From NCBI GenBank assembly GCA_015143295.1, contig CM026551.1, positions 49,092,034-49,156,033 on the forward strand: 64,000 nucleotides of DNA, in the 5' to 3' direction. Made by a program: the position numbers and the translations under genes. How positions within the stretch are numbered: the first letter of the stretch is position 1; the number at the start of each line of letters is the position of its first letter. Under the pieces are notes generated by a model that had not been told where the DNA came from, did not search any database, and was given only the letters and a program-made list of their open reading frames with translations. The DNA is from Tetracentron sinense. Taxonomy: Eukaryota > Streptophyta > Magnoliopsida > Trochodendrales > Trochodendraceae. Shown here piece by piece: positions 42,651 to 53,904 of this stretch.

Positions 42651-43566
42651 CTTTTAAAACAAGCCTGTATTGTTTTCATTGTTTTTCTATTTGTTTTGGG
42701 GCAATGCATTTACTCTGAAGCCAGAGTAAAGAGCCTAGTCTCTATAATGGAGGCAATAATCAAATACAAAAAATAGAGGGAAGAAGAAGAGTCACCCTTC
42801 TTCAAGTCTGATTACAAAAAGTGCATAAATAGACCTTAAATAGGGAACTAAAGAAACTATAGGAACGAATTATGAAAATACCAATAAATGCAAATTACAA
42901 AAATATCACTAAAATCGAAAAGTGCCCGAAAACCATCAAAATGACCTCAAAATGAAAAATCTGAGAGTTGGAGAACCGCAAATTCATTTATTAAAATAGT
43001 CCAAATTCATATATCATATATAATAGTTAATCGAGCTTTTGGATAACAAGTTACGACTAAAAGAAGTTTTACCCTTGGACGACATCACTCTATAGTCAAC
43101 ATGTGGTGAGAAATAGAGGGATAAATGAAAATATTAAAGGCCATTTCAATCTCTCCCACGTTATTTGGATTTCTCCCTCTCTTTCTCACCACATGGCGAC
43201 TAGAGAGGCTAGGCCCGAGTGATTTACTCTAGCTTTTGATAGAGTAAATTTGTTGCCTTGTTTTGGCAGGCATTACTGTGTTTACTTAAAAATGTGTATT
43301 TTTCTTATTTATGTATTGGTCTTATACTCGGGGACCTCCAAAAAGGTTTTTATGAGCACTAAAATTTATCATACAAAAATGTTTAATTTCAAGAACAATT
43401 CTTAATAAATGTTCGAGTCAAACATTTTGGCTATGTTTTGATGAGATAAAAAATAATAGTTTGTCTTTCTCTCAATCTCAACGTGAGAAGAGAGACACTC
43501 TGTAGTAATATTTATAATTATCTTTCAGTATCAGTTACAAAGATTATATTAATGAGAGTATGGATG
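42651..43566. other. Gene-free stretch
   Basis: No gene or clear repeat border. An inverted pair TATTTTTAAAGGCCATTTCAA/ATCTCTCCCACG is not convincing. Confidence 0.4.
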
Positions 43567-44082
43567 ACAAAGGGGCTGCTTTGGGCTGGGATTCCCCAAC
43601 CCTACCTCACCTCAAATGGAAAAACTCCTACTCCGTTCTCATCCTAAACCCGATTCAGGGCAGGGCGGGTTAGGGCCGAGACCCCCCAACCCTATCCCAC
43701 CCCTAATGGAAAAATCCTACTTTGTTCCCGCCCAAACCCGGGCCGGGTGGGTGACCCGGCCCATCCCTATTTATCAAAACCCTTCTTAACCCCGTCCCCG
43801 TCTTGTTAAGCACTAGACAAGGCGGGGTGAGTAGAGGTGATATTTTACATTATAAAATGATATAATTTTGGGATTAGTTTAAGGGTAAAATAATAATTTC
43901 ACATTATAAACTGAGAGGGGAGAGGCGGCTTAAATCTATTCCCGATCAAAACCCGAGTTGCGTTTAACTCTTTATTCTTAAACCTCCCCCTAGTCCATTT
44001 AATAGCTCTCCAAACCCGTCCCAATAGGGGGAGTTACCTGATTAACCCGACCCATTGCCATCCCTAAATGAGAGGGTGAGAT
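43567..44082. repeat. GGATGGCAA-type GC-rich dispersed repeat, copy 2
   Basis: Aligns with 10075-10448. The left end GGATGACAAAGGGG and the reversed right end GGGATGGCAATGGG are similar, so this copy keeps both termini. Interior words: CCCGGGCCGGG, AAGGGTAAAAT, CATTATAAA, CCCGTCCCAATAGGGG. Confidence 0.6.
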
Positions 44083-44517
44083 TATAGGAGATTAGATTAC
44101 AGTTTACAACTGTTATATGAGCTGGTGATTGAGCTAATCTTGGAGCAAATTGCGCTAATCTAGAGATCGCTAATCTTGGGATTGATTGCACTGATCTTGC
44201 AACCATCTATTACGTGAGATGTTTTAGTGGGCTTGATAAGTTTCTTACTGATCGGAAAAATAAACTCATTTGTATGCCGTAATATAAAATGCTTTTGGGG
44301 TTCACAAAAATCTTTTGTATGGGCCTCAAAATATACAAATGATAACGCATGTTTGTATCCTCCCCCAAAACTAGCAAAAAAAAAAAAACATCAAATAGAA
44401 GTTAAAAGCAGAAACCTTGATTTAACTCGCTACTCTCTAGACAGAAGGACTACACTAGATCTTATTTTGTATATAAAATGTATTAATATTTTTTTTTAAA
44501 ATTTTAATTATAATTTA
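44083..44517. other. Short gene-free stretch
   Basis: A frame of 90 residues (44227-44499, +) has no recognisable motif. Ends in the target duplication ATTTA of the next element. Confidence 0.4.
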
Positions 44518-47500
44518 TGTGAGCGCGGGTTTCGGGAAACCCTGGTTTGCATCTCACGGGGTGAGTTTAGAGTCGCCACATATTCATTCGGAAGGGATAA
44601 GTCCCCGGGATTTGGATAGGGTCTTGGTCTAAGGTCCGAGATTAGGTTAAGAGGTTCGGTTAAATCCGGGGAAGGGGTTAGGCACCCCGACACTTCCACT
44701 TTTCAGTGGTTCCCTACTTGCTAGGATTAAGCCAAATTAAGCTCAGTTTTAATCAAACGCCTTAAGTACTTAAGTTAATGCTAATCTAAGAAAAAGAGAA
44801 AATCCTAGGCTAGGGTCGAACCCGGGTTGGGCTGCCTACCTACTCACATAGGAGTGAGATCAGACCGAGCGTAGTTCTGGCACATGAGCCCGTGCCAAAG
44901 CTAGGGGGTGTGTGTGTGCGCACCAAGGGTGGCTTAGGGTCTAGCCGGGAGACTAGGGGTGGTTGACCGGGTTGGTCAAGTGCTTGGTATTGGGCCCGAT
45001 AGGCCTAAGGTAAGTCCAATAGACTAGGGTTGGGCCCGGTAGGCCGAGGGTGAAGCCTGGTAGGCTAGTTTGGGCCCAGTAGGCCAAGATTGGGCCCAAT
45101 AGGCCAAGGGTGAGCCCAGTAGGCTAGGGTGTGGTCCGGTAGGCCGAGAATAGGCCCGATAGGCCAAGGGGTGAGGCCCGGTAGGCCCAAGGGTGTTTTA
45201 ACCAAGGGTTAGGGTTGCTAAACGGGGTTAAAAAGGTGATTAACCATGGTTAGGGGTGCTAACCATAGTTAAAATGTCCAAATTCAGTATTTTTGATCTT
45301 TTTGAATTTTTCTGATTTTTTTGAAATTTTTCTAGATTTTTCCCAATGGTTAAGGATGCTTAACCGCGGTTAAGGAGGGGAGGTCACCATGGTTAGGGGT
45401 ACTAACCATGGTTAAATGGTCAAAAGAGACCATTTTTGGGTTTCTCCTAATATTTTGGCTTTTTTGAGCATTTTTACAGATTTTTTTGATTTAGGATTTT
45501 TTTAACCATGGTTAAGGGTCAACTACGAGTGGGTAACATAGTTAAGGGGCCGGCCTGGTCAAGAATAGGACCTGGAAGCTAAAAAAAATGTAACCGCGGT
45601 CAAAATTGGTTAACCATGGTAAAAATACAAGATCAGATTTTGGTTCTTTTTAGCATTTCCATTCTTCAAGGATTTTCCCGGGTTAAGATGAATAAAGTTA
45701 AAGAGATTGACCGGGGTTAAATCACAGAAGGAAGAGGGTAAAAATGAGGATCTGATCCACTGGGCCTGACCCGCATGACCCCATGCAAAGTTAGAGTTTA
45801 AGACATTTATATGGGATTGACTAATGATCTGTTAGCCTCACAACTGATATCGGCGTAATACTATTGTACCAAAACCCATTGGTTTATGATGAGCAAGGTC
45901 TAACAGGCTTTAGCCCAATAGTGAACCCAAGTCACCCCGACCCACTGCAAAGAGGCCACTAATCTCAAACAAAACGCTTAGAAAAAAAAGAAAAAAAACT
46001 ACTGGCACCCAAGTCTAGGTCAAGGAGAAATATCATTTGGGTTGTACTAAATACCAAGGCCCACTAGCACAAATCAATCCACAGACCAAGTTCAGAACCT
46101 TGCACAGGGGGTCATTGGTGTCCAAGCCTTTGGCCAAGAGAAACATGTCTCTAGTTTTTTTTTTTTTCTTACAAAAAAAAAAAAAAAACAATTATGGGCT
46201 TAATGGGTTTTGGCCTAGTAAAGCAAAAACCACCTAAGGGGAGAGGCCACTGATGTTCGAGTCTAAACTAAGGAGAGATAACCCCTTTAGGCCGCGACAA
46301 GGCTTAGTAGCACAAACCAAATAAACAGCCAAAATTCAGGGCCTTGCCCCAAAAGACATACACAGGGAGCGGTAGGAGATCCCGGGCATTCAAGCTGAGG
46401 ATCAAAAGATGGTCTCTGGTTTTTTTTTTTGAAATCAAAATACCCCTCCCCATCAGATCATCACTATTAATTCAAGCAAAGAGAAATGGGAAAAGGAAAA
46501 AGAGAGAGAGAGAGGCTCACCTACGCGGGTTGATGTTACTGGCTGCGGTGTTGTACCAATTAGTTCGTGTGTGCGGGTGGGAGAGAAGACCAACAGTGAG
46601 CTGCTCTAGTTGGGAAGAAAAGATGAAATCACTCCCTCTCAATCTCTCCTAAACATACATGTACACAATAGACTAAAACAAACAAAAAAAAAAAATGTAG
46701 AGATGAGAGCATTAGAATAGTCTCTGCCGCTGGCCGGTTGCACTGAACTAGGGAGATGGTGGTGGTGTTACAGTGTTGCCGGTTTGGGGCTGTTACAGGA
46801 GCTATAAGGGGGTTATACCAAGGCTGCAATGATAAAGATGGGATGGTTATTGCAGTCGTGGCGACTAGGATGTGTTACAGGCAGTGCTCCTTGTTGGCAG
46901 GGGCCAAGATAGGACGGAGGAAAGACAATCTTGTAGCCGAAAGGGTGGCTGGGGTGAGCCAAGATGCTACTGGTGGGAGTCTTAGGGCAGGAGCCTAGAG
47001 ATGGAGTGGACTGAGGGTAGACGAGATGGGAAAGGCTGGACAGGGGCTCTCCACTGGTTTTTTTTGAATTCAGGTCTCAGTGAACAGTGGCCACCTTGGG
47101 AGTTTTAGAGAAGAAGGAAAGGTGGGGAGGGCTTGGTCATGGAGTCTCAGGAGCTCAATAGGGGTGTGGGCGGCTGGCCGAAGTGGGAAGGCGACTGTAG
47201 AAACCTCTTTTTTTTTTTTTTTTATAGGGGATGGAGTGGAAGGGATAATGGATAAGGTTGAGGGATTACTCCCACAGGCGTGGGGGACAACTGGAAGGGA
47301 TGCAGGAGATTCGGCCAGGAGGGAGATCGGGAGCAGGACTGTCATTGTCCTCTTGAAGAAGACGATGAACAGTCATGCTTTTTGAATTATTTTTTTTTTG
47401 TTGCTACGGGGTTTGCATGGGTTTTGCGATTTGGGCCCAACCGCATGTGGGCCCTGCCACATGAGGTTGGTGCCCAATCAAACTCCCTTTTTTTTTTTCT

Positions 47501-47888
47501 TTTTTTGAATATTATACTACTTTTCAAATATTTTTTGTATCATTATTATTATTATTATTTATTTTGAATTTTAAACTTTTGTTTTGTTTACTTTTTTGGG
47601 CCTAACCACCACACATGTGGGGAAGGCAAAAATGGTTTTGCCATTTTGAGAATTGGCTCCAAATTTTGAATTTTAAAATGAGTGAAGTGGGTCCCACTTG
47701 GATTGGGCTTAGTGGGCCCATGCTTGGGCCCAAAAACAGGGTTTTATCCATTTTTAGAGTTTTAGACTTGAAAAGGGCCTTAAGCCCATGGGACTTTGCC
47801 TAGGGCTTAGGCTAGGGCTAGGCTAAGGTTAGACCTAGGTTTAGGTCTAGGGTTTAGTTGAGCAGGGTGTAAAAATTGAGTGCTTACA
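44518..47888 (-). mobile_element. Solo LTR of a Tat-like element, minus orientation
   Basis: In minus reading it begins TGTAAGCACTCAATTTTTACACC and ends CCCGCGCTCACA. It is flanked by ATTTA (44513-44517, 47889-47893). Length 3371 bp. It shares the end, the GTTCTGGCACATGAGCCCGTGCC-type middle and the GGGGTGCCTAA..CCTTCCCC / GTGGCGACTC tail with the solo LTR at 13694. A GGGCCC-GTAGGCC minisatellite lies inside. The open frames within (e.g. 46344-46652, 47070-47385) have no protein family and are not called as genes. Confidence 0.85.
44985..45195. repeat. GGGCCCGGTAGGCC minisatellite
   Basis: About nine imperfect copies of a 20-24 bp unit, GGGCCCGGTAGGCCAAGG with variants, inside the solo LTR. 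Confidence 0.85.
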
Positions 47889-47893
47889 ATTTA

Positions 47894-48570
47894 TTAATAA
47901 ATACTTCTATTAAAATCATATAAAAAATCAAAAAATTAATTCCGTAAATTAAGCTTGAACCAACCCGAACTCGGCTCACTTGAAGGAAGTTCAAGCTCGA
48001 ATGGAGCTCGAACTTGATAAGCTTGTTCATAAGACAAACTCAAGCCCAAACATTCGTGCTCGAATCAAGCTCAAGCTGAGATCGAGCATGTTCAAGCCAA
48101 GCTCAATCTTGACCGCTTGAATACACCCTTAGTTCCAATACATCTCTTTGAGTTGTTTCTCTTCACCCCCTAGTTCTAATACATCTCTTTGAGTTGTTTC
48201 TCTTTAGACCCTTGTAATTTATCATTTTACTTTTATTTTCTGTCATGATCAAATGTTAGATAAAGAGAATCTTTTGTGAGAGCATGTTTGTATTTATGAG
48301 ACTGATAGGACGCACTCACTTCCGCATACAAATTGTCAAAAGGGGAATGTTAGCCCCACTTCTCTAGCCCACTTTCTCTATGGGACAAACTCATGTCTCT
48401 TAAAATTAAAACTAAGCAAAGAAACCAAAGTCTCAGTCACAAACTTTCAAGCTCTCAAGGTGATAGTAACAAGTGTAGCTATTTTACATGTTACCTTGAG
48501 AATTGATATAAACAAAAAAAAAAAAATTATTTAACCGTGTTGAAGGAGTAGCAATGTCACGTGTTGCACC
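47894..48570. other. Gene-free stretch
   Basis: A duplicated TTCTAATACATCTCTTTGAG phrase occurs at 48132 and 48175. Nothing else was seen. Confidence 0.45.
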
Positions 48571-48571
48571 T

Positions 48572-50170
48572 GGTGTGCAAAAAAAAAAAAAAACACGATC
48601 TTAGGATTTGAAGATATTTTGACAAACAAATATGAAAACTCAAACACAACACAAATATACATGATTTACAATAGGGCTATATCCATGGACGGGGACGATA
48701 ATTTTCTTTTTACTATTAAGAGATTGCATGGTACAATGAGTTCTACTCTCAAATACCGAGAGTCCACTCTCTACAAGAGCCACTAGGATTTATCATGATC
48801 CCGTTCTTCTTCTCAATTATTTCTCGTTCCTCCAAGAGCTACCACTGTTCTTCTCAAATGTCACCCGCTTTTCTTGAGAACTACGAGGGATCTAACTGAT
48901 AGCAACCCACTCTCTATGGAAGCCCTACATAATCATATTCTTAGCTTACCTAATAAGTTAATTCCCCAATCTTATGGAAAAACATAAAATCAGTTCCTAA
49001 ACCAGCTATGCTTTCCTTAAATTCTAATTCTAAAAGATAACTTCATAATAATAGAGTTTTAAAGTAAATAGAATTCTAGGAAAATCCCAACAATCTCTAA
49101 ATTGACTTGTATTCAATCAAATCACTCACAAACACTATTCTTTTATATTGTCCACCACCCTTTAGGGTAATGTTTAACAACTGGACCAGGCCTCTAACAA
49201 GATGGGGGCCGGACCAGCTCTCGGTTCGTCCGGTTCAACCGGTTCGACCAACCTGGATGAACTGTGATCTTTTATCTTTAAATTTTTTTTCTTTTCTTTT
49301 GGTCAATTCTCATGATTTTTCCGATTAAATAATTGATTTTACTGTTGAATCGATCAATTTTCATATTTTAGAATAGTTTTAAAAATAAGCCAATTTTGGG
49401 AGACCAATTGGGTGATCGGTTCCGGTTAAACCAGCAGATCCAATCCATTTTCAAAACATGCTTTAAGATGTTTCAATTGAAGAATGTTGATCAACTTTAA
49501 GCAAAACTTTGACATACTCGTATAGAAACCATTTATTCATTTTCGTCTTCAACAATCTCTTGTGCAAACCTCTCTAGACCCACAGGTCTTAACCTTTCAA
49601 TCTTCTTCACCTAAAATATTGCGTTTTCAAAACCGTCATATTCTTCGCAACTGCCCCCAAACTTTGGTTTGATGCAAATTGTTGTGCAAAAAAAAACGTG
49701 ATAATCGGGATTGATGACATTACAAAAAATACCAAGAAAGATAATAGGTAACGTTCACAAGATATATACGGTTCACTCATAATATGGCTACATCTACGAG
49801 CAAAGATAATAAAAAATTTGTACTATACAGATATTACATGATACAAGGATTTCTACTCTCAAATACTGAGAGCTCAGTCTATATGAAAGCGTCCACTCTT
49901 TATGAGAGCTACTAGAATTTACGGTGAACCCGACCTTTTCTCTAGATCCAAGAGTCACCGGGCCTTCTTGAGAACTACTAGGACTCTCACCAAGAGCAAC
50001 CCACTCTTCATGGGAGCCCTAAACATTCACATCCTTAACTTACCTAAGAAGACCACACCCTACACCCATTTCTAAACATAAAATTCAATCCTAAACTCTG
50101 CTCAAATTTTAATCCTAAAAACTAACTCTTTAATAATAGTTTTACTATACAATTCTAGACAAATCCCAAC
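48572..50170 (-). repeat. Pair of related direct repeats, possible TRIM-like LTRs
   Basis: Two diverged copies (about 48572-49093 and 49692-50170), 600 bp apart. Both read on the minus strand from TGTTGGGATTT to an A/T run and GCACA. Shared words: TTCTACTCTCAAATAC, TTCTTGAGAACTAC, GCAACCCACTCT. The TG..CA ends suggest LTRs of a Copia-type element. There is no target duplication, no clear primer site and no coding interior. Confidence 0.4.
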
Positions 50171-52365
50171 AGTGCCCTTCACAAAGTTTTGATTTGTACT
50201 GAAGCAGGCTATAATAGTGAAGACGTGTTTTAACTTGGATTATAGAGAACAATTTCTCTGGGTCTAGCATTCCATTGGTTAAAATGGTCGGCTGCTCTAA
50301 ACTAACTGTTGATGTTCAACTCAGAGAAGTTTTTAGCATCCTAAAACGTGTTTCTCTTGGGCTTTTCTGCTTATTTTATATAAGTTACAAATGGTAAGTT
50401 GCATCTAGCAACTTTTGAATGTAATCTTCCAAAATCATCTAAGCATACAACGCACATTGTTTTTTGGTAAACTCAATCATACCACAAGCCAATGACTGAA
50501 GGCAAAGACAAGGGAATACTCACACCACCCAAGCAAACTCTCACACACACACACCACATGCAAACTCTCTTACACGTACAACGCACATTACCAAAAATAA
50601 TGGATCACACTAATAATAAAATATTATTTTGAGTCAATTACCGCAAAGTGGCTTGACCCCATCTTAAACTCCAAAACGGAAGTAAGTCCAAAGTAATTAT
50701 TATGCTGGACACTATTGTAATTATAAAAAAATGTAAAATATTTAGTTTAGCCTTCGAATGACATTATGGAAATTATATGAAAAAATGGTAAAAAGATATT
50801 TATACCCTTTATATAAAAAAAAATATATTGTTTTCAATTGGAAGCAATGCATGGTCACCCGTCCTGTTATGGGAGTTCACACCAATCCCATTCCCGGTAC
50901 AACCATTGCCTAAAGTACCTTTCTTTCTCGACAAACAGCCAATATTGGGAATCATTTGTTACCAAAAAAAAACATTGGATAATTTCTGGTCACTTTTGGT
51001 TAATTTTCTTGTTCGATTAAAAATTCAACAGCCCCTAGACGGATCGTGGCCCACTTGATGTTCGGCATCATTAAATTTTCAATCCGCTCAGCTCTCAATA
51101 GTACTTACTACTTATGGAGAGTTTTAAATCACTTCCCTCTTGAAAAAAATGAATCAAAGTATAATTCCAACATTTCTGCTGGGTAGATCCAATGTATGAT
51201 CTACTTCCTCAAGGCAATTAATGATTCAAATGATCCCATCTAGGGATACCAACCATTGGTGGGTCTTACCTTGGATCTCTCCTTAGGGCAAATCATCTGT
51301 CCATAATCACCTACCACAATGTTAATAACATTGCAATGTCAAAATCAGGATTATCAAGTTCGTTACATGCTATAGCGAACCGAGAACTGAGCGAACCTAA
51401 ACTGGTTCGTGTTTCAGTTTAGATTGGTTTGTGAAATTGAGCGAACCGTAGTGGTTTCAAAACAATCTTGATTTGTCAAATTTTTTATTTAAATCTATTG
51501 ATATTTTTCTTTAGATTCGACAAATTTATACTTTGAGTTTACAAACCGTTCATAAAATGCCTTTTTTTTAAAAAATTATTATTTTGTAAATAAGTATTTG
51601 TAATATATTATTTACATGCTTAAAAGATATATATTTTCATAATATAATATAAAATATTTATTTATTTTACACGCTTAAGTAGTGAACTAAACTAAAAAAT
51701 CTAAGCGAACCGAAAAACGAATTATCTCATCCTACCCCTAACGAACCGGGTTCACTACTCTAGAGTGGCAAACTACGAGCCGCGAACCTGCATTTGAACT
51801 GAGCGAACCAGGTAACATTGGTCTAAACACACACAATCAGACCTAAACTCACACATATTCCAATGACTTAAACCCTCACTTTTGTTCTCTATTGAATGCT
51901 GGATCCCAAACAGCACGCGCATGACATGTCATTTTTGTGGATGCCATAAAGATCTACCTCATTCTGATAGATCTCTCCTATACTCCTATGTCAAGAATAC
52001 CATTTAGGATAAACTACAGATGCCAATATGTGATGGATCTGAGGCCCATGATCCTCACTGCATCTGACTCTTTATACCCCCACTCATTCCTACTTGTCCA
52101 ATAGGAATCTTCTCTCTGCATCATACATTTTAATGACACGTGGTAACGTTTTAAACCCATGAGCCCAAGAATGTTCGGCTCACCCCATGAAGAATCGACA
52201 CACAAAAGATCAACCTTCTTGAATCTTGATGATTCCCAACCGTTGGATTAGATTACAATGCTCTTCCACGTGGGCCTGGACAATGTTTGGAGCCCATGAC
52301 TCTAAAGGCAAGTTTTATGAAGGCCCCATGAAGAACAGTCAACCAACAGCTAGGAATCATCAACA
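50171..52365. other. Gene-free stretch
   Basis: A patch rich in GCGAACC / GAACCG words (51350-51830) looks like a decayed repeat. The frames at 50828-51058 are unrecognised. No gene. Confidence 0.45.
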
Positions 52366-52556
52366 GGGAGAGTTCAATTGCACCCACCTAGGGTTAATTT
52401 TTTTTAATTTATTTTCTTCTAAAGACCAAGGTTAGATTGTTGAACCCTAAGGATTAGTGGATCTTAACCACAAGTAACATGGCTTCAAAGGGACATGTGT
52501 TGACCTTTGGGTGCAATTGATCTCTCCCTAAGTTCAATCGCGATTGACTGTGATCC
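52366..52556. mobile_element. MITE sharing a module with the two Helitrons
   Basis: The left end is GGGAGAGTTCAATTGCACCC; the right end at 52528, reversed, is GGGAGAGATCAATTGCACCC. Reversed, 52430-52556 aligns with the Helitron interior (9770-9870 and 13070-13165), sharing GTCAATCGCGATTGAACT, TCAATTGCACCCA and ACACATGTCCCTTT. Confidence 0.65.
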
Positions 52557-53904
52557 AATCTCCTTAGAGAATACACTTGAAAATCCTACTTCCGAACAAA
52601 TTAGGAATCAGCTACTTTGTTTGCAAATCCTATTCCCCTTATCCAATTTTAAATTAGGAATAAGTGTCCATTCCTTTATCATGTGAATAGAAACAACATA
52701 AAAATGTTTGGCAACTCATTTTTGGGAACAATTTTAAAAATCATTTCATTCTCATCATAATTATAAAGGAACAAAAAAAAAGCCATTTATTATAATTAAA
52801 TCTAAGAAACACTTTTAAAACGAACAAGATAAGGGTGAGAACGGATAAAATAGATGGGACATAATAAAATTTTAGGCATTTTATAACACTTATGTTTTGA
52901 TGAATATAACCATATTTAATGTCTACAGTGATTATTTCTTAATTTTTTTAATCCAAACTTAATTCTTTTGTTTCTTTTCTTCGCAATTGATTCTCACTAC
53001 GGTTGCCAAATACGCTCTCTTCACAAACTTGATTATAAAATCAAAACTTATGAGAAATAATTATTTAGAATGGGAGAATCACAAAAATTAATTCCGAACG
53101 GCCCCTAAAAGTATTCAACTTAGGATTGTCATTGCAACCTAGCATGTTATGTATCATTAGCAAACAATAGATAGAACCTTTAATCCAAGTCTTACAAGGT
53201 AGCTATCCAACTATTAGACATTGATGACTAGCTACAATCACAACAATAGACAAGCCCTACATTCCCTTTTGTATGCACATCAAAGAAGCATTACATTAAC
53301 AAGCATTTTGGTCGTCAAGGGTATGCTCCTTTTAGGATGGTGAAGGTGTGCTCCCCTATAGGACAAGGTTTCGGGTTCAATTCTTCAGAGAGAACTCTCA
53401 ATAGATTGGTAAAAATTCTATTAGGTAATGTGGTGAGGGCCCACTCACCCCTACTAATGCTGACAAATTAACCGTGGATAAATGATGCCTTGTAGCGAAA
53501 ACAAGTTTTGAGGTGGGTATGACCTTTGAGTTCATGCCGCCGGATCCCAAATTCAATTGCTATGGTCATTTCAATTGGAAATAAATATAGCCATCTCGAA
53601 GTCAATGGTTAAATTGAAAACAATATACCTCAAAAATTATGATCATAATAAATAACAAATAACTTCGGTAGCAACAGTGGTATTATGGTTGCGAAAGCAA
53701 GATGAGATATTGGCACCTGTTTGTTTTCCTTTTGGGGTGTTCAATTAGAACATCTGCGTTCAGATAATCTGGTCATGTTAAGACTGATGCCTGCCTCCAT
53801 TGAGCTTGCCATTACAAATAATTCTATTTGACTACCAGATCATATCTAACTCAGGGAAAGGGTCAGAAGAGCTGGGGGAGAACTTGATGTTTGCCACAGA
53901 AGAA
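52557..53904. other. Gene-free stretch downstream of TPS1
   Basis: The first 200 bp below 53905 would be the TPS1 3' UTR. A possible decayed SINE lies at about 53320-53520 (GGGTTCAATTCTT as a B-box-like word). No canonical AATAAA was found just below the stop. Confidence 0.45.

Noticed and set aside
46344-47567. Several 90-100 residue frames
   Set aside because: They lie within the solo LTR at 44518-47888 and have no protein family; they are by-products of GC-rich repeat DNA.
50828-51058. Overlapping 76- and 60-residue plus-strand frames
   Set aside because: No recognisable motif, and two overlapping frames of similar length argue against coding.
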